Shown here: positions 25,979 through 32,484 of the stretch, one piece after another
Layout: every line of letters starts with the position of its first letter
How positions within the stretch are numbered: the first letter of the stretch is position 1
Source: Sphingobium sp. C100
Lineage (GTDB): Bacteria; Pseudomonadota; Alphaproteobacteria; Sphingomonadales; Sphingomonadaceae
Assembly: GCF_000508185.1 (NCBI RefSeq)
Contig: NZ_AYOY01000165.1
Span: 28,322 to 92,321 of the forward strand
DNA: 64,000 nt
Reading direction: 5' to 3'
Program-made: the position numbers and the translations under genes
Notes under the pieces: generated by a model
What the model was told of the DNA's origin: nothing
What the model saw: the letters and a program-made list of their open reading frames with translations, nothing else
Database searches by the model: none

Positions 25979-26673
25979 ACCTTGTCCCTACTCGTTTCTC
26001 ATCGTCCCGGCTCGAGAGTTGATTGGGAAGTGCCCAGCCGGCGGCACGCCCCCTATTCGGAGACGTGCCGGCCCCCGAAACCGGGTGTTGGAAACCTGAG
26101 AGTTAGTTCAGGCGCGGACGCCTTTGGGCCGGGTGGCCTTGGACATACGCGTCCGCCACCCGGTCAAGAAGCTTGACCGGCTCTAACTCTAAGAAGGTTT
26201 CCACGCCTCCGGCCATGTCTCCACGGCTGCCTTCAAACTAGGCCAAATTTCTTAAGAAATGCAAGAAAGCCTCGGCCGGAGGCCATTAAAATCGATCCGT
26301 AACGGACTGGCCATCGGATTTCCGTGCGGTTTTCACAGGAACCAGCCCCGCCGCTCTGCGCGCACCGCTGCGAATTGCGATCAGAACACACCAAGAGGGG
26401 CAACGTCTGCCGAGGCTCTTCCGAACTCTGAAGCTGATCATATCGATTGGGACTGCCGTCAGACCAGATGCGACAGTCAATCCCACTAGGATTGGCTCGA
26501 TATCCCCGCTGTGGGGAGGCGGGGGAGGCTAGCGGCAAGTCATGATCGCACACCTCGCTAATCTGGCGCATGCGGCGTTAATCAGTTTTCTTCACCTCAA
26601 AACAAGCGTGTCATGGCTATTCTTCGCCAACGGAGGCGCGACCTCCAAGCCGATCTGCGATGACAGGTGTAAG
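25979..26673. other. Gene-free stretch with a structured inverted repeat
   Basis: This 695-bp region has no convincing ORF; one 112-residue minus-strand open frame has no family signal or ribosome site. Its notable content is the complex inverted repeat at 26091-26203, annotated separately. Promoters of the leftward diguanylate cyclase and the rightward sciP gene probably lie here. Confidence 0.5.
26091..26203. repeat. 113-bp nested, partly pseudoknotted inverted repeat
   Basis: The outer arms are ggaaacct (26091-26098) plus gagttag (26101-26107), matched by ctaactc (26184-26190) plus aggtttcc (26196-26203). Inside are gcggacgc (26115-26122) with gcgtccgc (26150-26157), ccgggtggc (26130-26138) with gccacccgg (26156-26164), and ccggtcaag (26161-26169) with cttgaccgg (26173-26181). 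The second and third inner pairs share bases and so exclude each other. No T-run follows, so it does not look like a simple terminator. Confidence 0.7.
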
Positions 26674-26973
26674 ATGATCGAGAACCAGAAATTCCGGCCC
26701 GCGCAGGTCATTGGCCCCCTTGGTGAGCCCCTTACGCTGGAAACACTCCCTCCGCCCACAACGACCCGTTGGGTCATCCGTCGCAAAGGTGAGGTTGTGG
26801 CAGCCGTGAATGGCGGGCTCTTGACGATCGATGAGGCATGCGATCGCTATCAACTCACGCTCGAAGAATTCGCGTCCTGGCAACGGGCCGTTGACAGGTC
26901 GGGCCTTCCGGGCCTGCGCGTCACCCGGGTTCAGCATTACCGCAGCCTCTACGAACGTCAGCAGCGCTACTGA
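26674..26973 (+). CDS. sciP: SciP homologue (DUF1153), CtrA inhibitor
   Basis: A 99-residue protein that closely matches SciP/DUF1153: LPPPTTTRWVIRRKGEVVAA, then GLLTIDEACDRYQLTLEEF, then WQRAVDRSGLPGLRVTRVQ. In Caulobacter SciP binds CtrA and blocks CtrA-driven transcription in G1. The chosen ATG has AGGTG upstream and gives the usual family length; an upstream ATG would add 44 non-homologous residues. A plasmid copy could tune host cell-cycle and motility genes. Confidence 0.88.
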   Translation: MIENQKFRPAQVIGPLGEPLTLETLPPPTTTRWVIRRKGEVVAAVNGGLLTIDEACDRYQLTLEEFASWQRAVDRSGLPGLRVTRVQHYRSLYERQQRY

Positions 26974-27015
26974 TCGATCCATCGGCTGGCTGCTCCCAGC
27001 CGAGCGGGCAACGCA

Positions 27016-28518
27016 TCATCTAACGACGAGAGCAACGGCCAACATGGCGGCGCCGATCACGAGTGCTGCGGCGATCCACCTGGAGGCACTGACGAGATTG
27101 GCGGCGGTGATCGGCATCGGAGTTTCGGCCTCCAGCCTGCGCACGGCAGCGCGCAATAGTCGTGGCGCATCATCGCCCAGTTTCATCAACTCCCAGCTGA
27201 ACGCCTGAAGAATCGGCGCCCAATGATCCGGTGATAGTCGCGCCGCGATTATCCGACGCGATGCCGACCGCATCGCGGCCGAGAGGTCGAAATTGGGTTC
27301 GATCGCCGTAAGAACGCCGTCGATCGTCACCAGCGCTTTAAAGATCAGCAGCAGATCAGGCGGCATGGTCAGTCCCTCCTCGCGCATCAACGCCAGGAAA
27401 TCGACGACGACTGCGCTCAACACGAGTCGTCCTCCGCCATGGCGCGCAACAAGGCGCTCGGCTGCAACGCGAAGCGGCTCGCGTGATGCCGCGCCCGACC
27501 AGCTGAGCAGCACATCGGCAAGTTGTCCCGGATCACTGCTGGCGAGCGATTGGAGGAAGCTTAGGAATTCCTGGCGCCGACGCGGGGATACATGACCAAT
27601 CATGCCAAGGTCGAGTAAGGCAATGCGGTTACCAGGTAAGCAGAGCAGATTGCCGGGATGCGGGTCGGCGTGGAAGCGACCGTTGATCATCACCATGTCC
27701 AGCACGATGTCAGCACCGACTGCGGCGATGGCCGCGGGATCGATGCCTGCGGCGCGGAGATCAGCGGCGCTGCGAGGCGAAACGCCAGCAACATAGTCCA
27801 TCACGAGTAATGTGACGGATGACCATTGCCAGTGAATTGCCGGCACGACGACACGGGAATCTTCGGCGAAGTCGGCACGGAGGCTGTCAGCGTTGCGCCC
27901 TTCGTTCGTGAAGTCCAGTTCCTCGAGTACGGCCGCGGCAAGTTGGCGCAGCATGGCCGACGGCGCGAAACGCCGCGCTTCCGCACTAGCGGCTTCCACG
28001 ATTGTCGCCAGCTGCGCGATAAGGCGAAGGTCGGCTTCCATCCGCGGCCGAATGCCCGGTCGCTGAATCTTGAGCACGACTTCGCGACCGTCATGCAGCG
28101 TCGCGCGGTGGACCTGAGCCATGGATGCGGCGGCGAAAGCTTTGTAGTCGAAACTGGCGAAGGCGTCCTCAGGCGGCTGACCTAGTGCCTGCTCGACGAA
28201 GGGACGGAGATCCTCGAAGTTTAGAACAGGTGCCTGGCCGTGCAGTGTCTCAAGCTCGGCGATCCACTGAGGCGGCAACAGGTCGGCTCGCGTCGCCAAT
28301 ATCTGTCCCAGCTTCACGAACGTGGGGCCAAGCTCCTCCAACGCCAGCCTGGTGCGGCGCTGAAGGCTTAGGCCATCCCCATCACGCTCATCGCCCGCGT
28401 CGGTCGACGACAAGCCGAGCCGGGACAGGAGGACCCCCAATCCAAAGCGGGACGCGACCCGCATTATCTCCGCCAATCGGTTGCGATCGCGCGCGGCCAC
28501 GGTCAACGTCTTCAACAT
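27016..28518 (-). CDS. UbiB/ABC1 (AarF)-family atypical kinase
   Basis: A 500-residue protein with the UbiB family marks: the KxGQ motif in FVKLGQILATRADLLP, the Ala-rich loop FAAASMAQVHRA, the lysine in VVLKIQRPG, the HADPHPGN catalytic loop and the LLDLGMIGH metal-binding motif. Two hydrophobic segments near the C-terminus (about residues 460-498) anchor it in the membrane. Known members support ubiquinone biosynthesis through a kinase-like or ATPase activity; the exact target here is unknown. Confidence 0.9.
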   Translation of the reverse strand: MLKTLTVAARDRNRLAEIMRVASRFGLGVLLSRLGLSSTDAGDERDGDGLSLQRRTRLALEELGPTFVKLGQILATRADLLPPQWIAELETLHGQAPVLNFEDLRPFVEQALGQPPEDAFASFDYKAFAAASMAQVHRATLHDGREVVLKIQRPGIRPRMEADLRLIAQLATIVEAASAEARRFAPSAMLRQLAAAVLEELDFTNEGRNADSLRADFAEDSRVVVPAIHWQWSSVTLLVMDYVAGVSPRSAADLRAAGIDPAAIAAVGADIVLDMVMINGRFHADPHPGNLLCLPGNRIALLDLGMIGHVSPRRRQEFLSFLQSLASSDPGQLADVLLSWSGAASREPLRVAAERLVARHGGGRLVLSAVVVDFLALMREEGLTMPPDLLLIFKALVTIDGVLTAIEPNFDLSAAMRSASRRIIAARLSPDHWAPILQAFSWELMKLGDDAPRLLRAAVRRLEAETPMPITAANLVSASRWIAAALVIGAAMLAVALVVR

Positions 28519-28830
28519 GGCGACAGCTATGCCATGGCCTTTTAAAGCGCTCCACTATTCTCGTTTTCTCGGCAATGACATGTTTGATTCTCGGGTTGCC
28601 CCGTTTGCTCGAGGCATTCTTTCACCGGCTCTTTTTTGACGTTCATGTTGCCCAAGCTATGCGATACGACTTCCGCTAAGATCCTACCCAAGAAACCCAC
28701 CTGCGACGAGACAAGGTCTCACGACCGCTTCCACAATTCATTCCGCTCCTTCGCCCGCCACCTGCAGATCAGCGGTGGAAGTCTCGTCGAGCGGTCCGCC
28801 TGCCTCTTAAATAGGCACTCTCGCGCGAAG
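28519..28830. other. Gene-free stretch (312 bp)
   Basis: Between the UbiB-like gene and the second diguanylate cyclase. I see no convincing ORF, repeat or RNA; the UbiB promoter must lie at its left end. Confidence 0.4.
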
Positions 28831-29760
28831 CTACCTGCTTGCTGCAAATCCCTCCAACCGCTGAGCAAAGAGGCGATCGACTGCCGGCATGCCGGGCACA
28901 TCAGCCCTGCCTACAAAGATGGCATTCTTGCCCGCCTTTTTGGCCCGATACATGGCCTGGTCGGCCGCATGAAGCAATTCGGTGATGTCGCGCGGTGCCT
29001 CGGGCGGGATCAGCAGCGCGCCCATGCTACATGTGACCGGATAGGGTATGCCCCCCAGGACAGCCGAGAGACGGGCATGAATCTCAAGGGCAAAATCGTG
29101 GCCTTCTCCCACCGAGGGCACACGCACCAGCAACGCGAACTCATCATCGCCTCCAATACGACCGATCAGGTCTTCCCGACGCATGATCGTGGATGCCCCC
29201 TTCGCAAAGCTACGTAGCACTTCATCACCGATCAGATGACCCTGGCGGCTGTTCACCGCCTTGAAATCGTCAAGGTCGAGGATGACTAACAGGAGCGTCT
29301 GGCCCGCATGTCCCGCATCTTCGATCGCCTTAGCGCAGCGTTGGTGAAAGACTTCCTTGTTGAGCGCGCCCGTCATGCGATCCTGGTGGGCGTGGAACAG
29401 CTCGCGGTCATAAGAGCGGCGAAAACTCGTGATGATGGCGGCGATGAACAGATAGGTTATGACCCGGAATGCCACGCGCACAGTCATGACAGGACCGGAC
29501 AGGCCGGGCGTTCCATCGAAATAGACCAGCGTCGCCATCAAGGCGGCGATCAGTGCCACGAAATAGCCCGCCCGCTCGCCCAGCTTCCAAGCCGCCGCGC
29601 AAATGATGGGAATATATAGCGGTACGATGCCCAGCTCGGGGCGTTGCCTGTCGGTCACCGTCAACGCTGCCATGGCGATCAGGATCATCCACCAGGTTCC
29701 CTCCCTCGAGAGGGTCTCCAGGCGGTTGGCCAACCGGCCGACGGGCAAGTGACTGTTCAT
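28831..29760 (-). CDS. Membrane diguanylate cyclase paralogue with altered GGDEF motif
   Basis: A 309-residue paralogue of the protein at 25064-25978 (both start M-SHLPVGRLA and share helices and spacing). The signature loop reads RIGGDDEFALL near residue 202: an in-frame GAT repeat gives GGDDEF, one residue too long. In GGDEF enzymes this loop binds GTP and metal, so the change should lower or abolish cyclase activity. It may act as a c-di-GMP or GTP-binding receptor. A 93-residue gene lies just upstream. Confidence 0.82.
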   Translation of the reverse strand: MNSHLPVGRLANRLETLSREGTWWMILIAMAALTVTDRQRPELGIVPLYIPIICAAAWKLGERAGYFVALIAALMATLVYFDGTPGLSGPVMTVRVAFRVITYLFIAAIITSFRRSYDRELFHAHQDRMTGALNKEVFHQRCAKAIEDAGHAGQTLLLVILDLDDFKAVNSRQGHLIGDEVLRSFAKGASTIMRREDLIGRIGGDDEFALLVRVPSVGEGHDFALEIHARLSAVLGGIPYPVTCSMGALLIPPEAPRDITELLHAADQAMYRAKKAGKNAIFVGRADVPGMPAVDRLFAQRLEGFAASR

Positions 29761-29772
29761 GCGCTTTTCGCC

Positions 29773-30054
29773 CTATGGCAACTTCCGTTCGGGTTCGCGA
29801 CCGTCCCAGTCCGTGGGAGGTGCTGGCCGGTCGGGATCCGATGCGAGCTCTAAGATGCGTCGTCCCGCGATCCAGATTTCCTGACCTTGCCAATACACCC
29901 AGATGCGCAACGCCTTCGCCGGTCGATCCGGGTCAGCGGCATATTCCAGAGCTGAATTGAGCGTTAAGCCCGCGATTGCCGGCTGGTATTCATCCTCTCC
30001 CCGTCGCTTGACGGCGATCATCGCTGGCGCCTTCCATGGAATTGGCTTCTGCAT
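29773..30054 (-). CDS. Small hypothetical protein between EAL and GGDEF genes
   Basis: A 93-residue protein starting at an ATG preceded by a strong AAGGAAG ribosome site inside the end of the GGDEF-EAL gene, with which it overlaps by 65 bases. The composition is protein-like (MIAVKRRGEDEYQPAIAG, then LRIWVYWQGQEIWIAGRRIL). It ends 12 bp before the second cyclase. No family recognised. It is probably co-transcribed with these c-di-GMP genes. Confidence 0.6.
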   Translation of the reverse strand: MQKPIPWKAPAMIAVKRRGEDEYQPAIAGLTLNSALEYAADPDRPAKALRIWVYWQGQEIWIAGRRILELASDPDRPAPPTDWDGREPERKLP

Positions 30055-32203
30055 TATCAACTTCCTTGCGAAATTCTGTCTTGTTCGGCGCACCTTGGTC
30101 GAGCCTCGCAACATTTGCGGCGTCCGCCTGACTAGGCATAGGACGACCGAAGAAATAGCCTTGCACCTCCATGCAACCCTCGTTGCGGAGACAATCCAGT
30201 TGTTCCAGCGTTTCAACGCCTTCGGCGACCGTGGTAACGCCCAGCCGCTTACCGAGGTCCGCCACGGCCCGGACCACCGCGGCGCAGTCGGGGCGACTGA
30301 CGGCATCCTTCACAAATGATCCATCGATCTTGATCTTGTCGAAGGGGAATGCGCGCAAATGTGCCAGCGAGGAATAGCCGGTACCGAAATCATCGAGCGC
30401 CACGCGTACGCCCAGCGCCCGTATCCGGCGCAAATCCCCGATCACGTCATGTTCGTCATCCAGGAGGGCTGTCTCGGTCACCTCGATTTCGAGCCGGTTC
30501 GGGGAAAGGCCGCTTTTGACCAGGGCTGCCAGCACGTCGTCGGGCAACGTTCCCTTGCCGAGTTGCGTGGCCGATATGTTGACAGCGATCCTTTCGCGGT
30601 CCGTCCAGGTGGCCGCCTCACGGCACGCCGTTTCCAACACGAAGGAGCCCAGGGCATCGGCCAGCCCGGATTGCTCCGCGACCGGCACAAATTCGGCGGG
30701 CGCAATCCAACCCCGGCTTGGATGATACCAACGCACGAGCGCCTCGCGCGCCGTAACCTCGCCGGTCTCGATGGAGACGATCGGCTGATAAAAAAGGAAC
30801 ATGCCCTCCCGGGTGCGCAGGGCTTCGCGGAGCTTCGCTTCCAGTAGCACGCGCTCCTGGATACGGCCTTCCATTTCCGGCGTGAACAGCCGCGCATTGC
30901 CCTTGCCAGCTTCCTTCGCGGCATAGAGAGCGATATCCGATCGGGCGAGAAGGACTTGCGCGGTCTCGCCATGGATGGGCGCAAGCGCCACGCCGATCGA
31001 CGCGCCAATAGCGATATTGCCGTGTCCAAAGTCATAGTTGACGCTTAGAGCCTCGATGATCCGCGCCGCATGGGCCTGTGCTTCTTCTGCATTGCCGTGC
31101 GGCAGGAGCACGGCAAATTCGTCTCCGCCAAGGCGGCTGACGAGCATCGCCGGCGCACTGCAGACCGCCCGCAACCGCTTCGCCACTTCGGCGAGCAGCA
31201 TGTCGCCGACGCCATGCCCGCGCGTATCGTTCACCAACTTGAAGCCATCGAGGTCGATGTACAGCAAGCCGGCCAAGTTGCCGGGGGTCGCCAGACGCCG
31301 TTCCAGCTCATCATTGAAGCTCGTGCGATTAGGCAAGCCCGTCAGCGTGTCATAATGCGCGAGCTGCCGAATGCGATTCTCCGCCTCGACCTCCTTCGTG
31401 ACCAGCGCCCAGGTCAACATGGGGCCTATATAATCGCCATCACTGGTGGTGACGGCCGTTATCTTGAGGTCGAGCACTTCGGGACCCAACTGAATGCGGG
31501 CACTATAAGGAAGGTTCGCGGGATCAGACAGTATCCGGCGCTGATGCGCCGGGTGCCGGTGGAAGACGTCGATCGACATGCCCACAAGATTGTCGGCCTT
31601 GATCGTCAGAAGATGCTCGATCTGCTTGATAAGCAGCTTGGACGGTTCGTTGGCATAAGTGATCGCGAAGCTGCTAGGGTCGACCGTCATGACGGCGACC
31701 GGCATGTCGTCGATCATGCGGAGCAGGCGCCCCTTCTCATCCCATTTTTCCAGCTCGATCTGCCGCTTGATGCTTTGGGTAAAATATCGACCGAACCTGC
31801 GGGTATTATCGATCGCTATGCCGATCGTAACAAAGAAAATGACGGCCAGCCCCAGAGTGCCGGAGGTCGAGCGGCTCACGACGAGGGCAACAATCCAGAC
31901 CGGAATGTTTGCAGCCGTAAAGGCGACCGTGGAGGTAAAAACGGTCGCCTGAACCAGCGCCCCGCCCCACATTGTGCTGATGATCACCATCAGCATGAAA
32001 GCCCTGGTATAGCCGTCACTGTGCAGCACGATCCATGTCGGACCGACCGCCATCGTCGCTGCGACCAGCCCGGTCGCCACCATCAGACGCTTTTCAGTCG
32101 AAAGTAGCGCAGGTTCGACGGGTCGCCTTGCCGTGCGCCATGCCAGATAGCTGCGCGCCATACAGGTCACCGCTACGATCGGCCCCCAGATCGCGAACAA
32201 CAT
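29990..32203 (-). CDS. Membrane GGDEF-EAL protein (c-di-GMP synthesis/hydrolysis)
   Basis: A 737-residue protein: an N-terminal membrane region of about five helices, a PAS-like segment (about 150-270), a GGDEF domain with RLGGDEFAVLLPHG near residue 358, and an EAL domain with the REALVRWYHP motif near 485 and DDFGTGYSSLAHL near 625. Both catalytic motifs are intact, so it may make or break c-di-GMP. The ORF probably lost its true N-terminus to a frameshift (see the 32204-32385 fragment), so it would start at an internal Met. Confidence 0.88.
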   Translation of the reverse strand: MLFAIWGPIVAVTCMARSYLAWRTARRPVEPALLSTEKRLMVATGLVAATMAVGPTWIVLHSDGYTRAFMLMVIISTMWGGALVQATVFTSTVAFTAANIPVWIVALVVSRSTSGTLGLAVIFFVTIGIAIDNTRRFGRYFTQSIKRQIELEKWDEKGRLLRMIDDMPVAVMTVDPSSFAITYANEPSKLLIKQIEHLLTIKADNLVGMSIDVFHRHPAHQRRILSDPANLPYSARIQLGPEVLDLKITAVTTSDGDYIGPMLTWALVTKEVEAENRIRQLAHYDTLTGLPNRTSFNDELERRLATPGNLAGLLYIDLDGFKLVNDTRGHGVGDMLLAEVAKRLRAVCSAPAMLVSRLGGDEFAVLLPHGNAEEAQAHAARIIEALSVNYDFGHGNIAIGASIGVALAPIHGETAQVLLARSDIALYAAKEAGKGNARLFTPEMEGRIQERVLLEAKLREALRTREGMFLFYQPIVSIETGEVTAREALVRWYHPSRGWIAPAEFVPVAEQSGLADALGSFVLETACREAATWTDRERIAVNISATQLGKGTLPDDVLAALVKSGLSPNRLEIEVTETALLDDEHDVIGDLRRIRALGVRVALDDFGTGYSSLAHLRAFPFDKIKIDGSFVKDAVSRPDCAAVVRAVADLGKRLGVTTVAEGVETLEQLDCLRNEGCMEVQGYFFGRPMPSQADAANVARLDQGAPNKTEFRKEVDNAEANSMEGASDDRRQATGRG

Positions 32204-32385
32204 CCCCCATTCGGCGAAGAGAAGATATGCCGAAATGGAGATGACGATGAGATACCCCAGAAGCGCTTTGGGGACGTTCGATTCATCGCATGAATCTGAT
32301 AGCCACGCAGTAACGCGTCGCCGTCGACCTTTGATATTTCGGTCCCCTGACGATCGGCGATATATCTGCTGACAGCCTTAAGCAT
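32204..32385 (-). pseudogene. Probable frameshifted N-terminus of the GGDEF-EAL gene
   Basis: A 70-codon ORF begins MLKAVSRYIADRQGTEISK at 32385. In another frame the same DNA continues, without stop, into the GGDEF-EAL protein: VPKALLGYLIVISISAYLLF, then AEWGMLFAIW. Joining the two frames near 32290 by a one-base deletion (or two-base insertion) gives a natural N-terminal tail plus a first membrane helix. The first ORF's own continuation is Ser-rich and unnatural. Confidence 0.6.
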
Positions 32386-32444
32386 CTGCCTGTCGCTCCT
32401 ATGGCTTTCCAGTTCAGAAGTGGAAGGACACGCCGCCGCTCAAT

Positions 32445-32484
32445 GGGGTCGGTTCCGGCTGAGGGCGGAATGACACCCTAAGCG
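32445..32484. repeat. Tn3 left terminal inverted repeat
   Basis: 40-bp end beginning GGGGTCGGTTCCGGCTGAG and ending CCCTAAGCG; its inner end overlaps the tnpA stop codon. It matches the right end as an inverted copy with one mismatch at position 24 (G versus A). Confidence 0.9.

Noticed and set aside
26091..26203. Integron attC site
   Set aside because: The inverted repeat has a similar size, but the conserved RYYYAAC and GTTRRRY core boxes are missing and no integrase or cassette is near.
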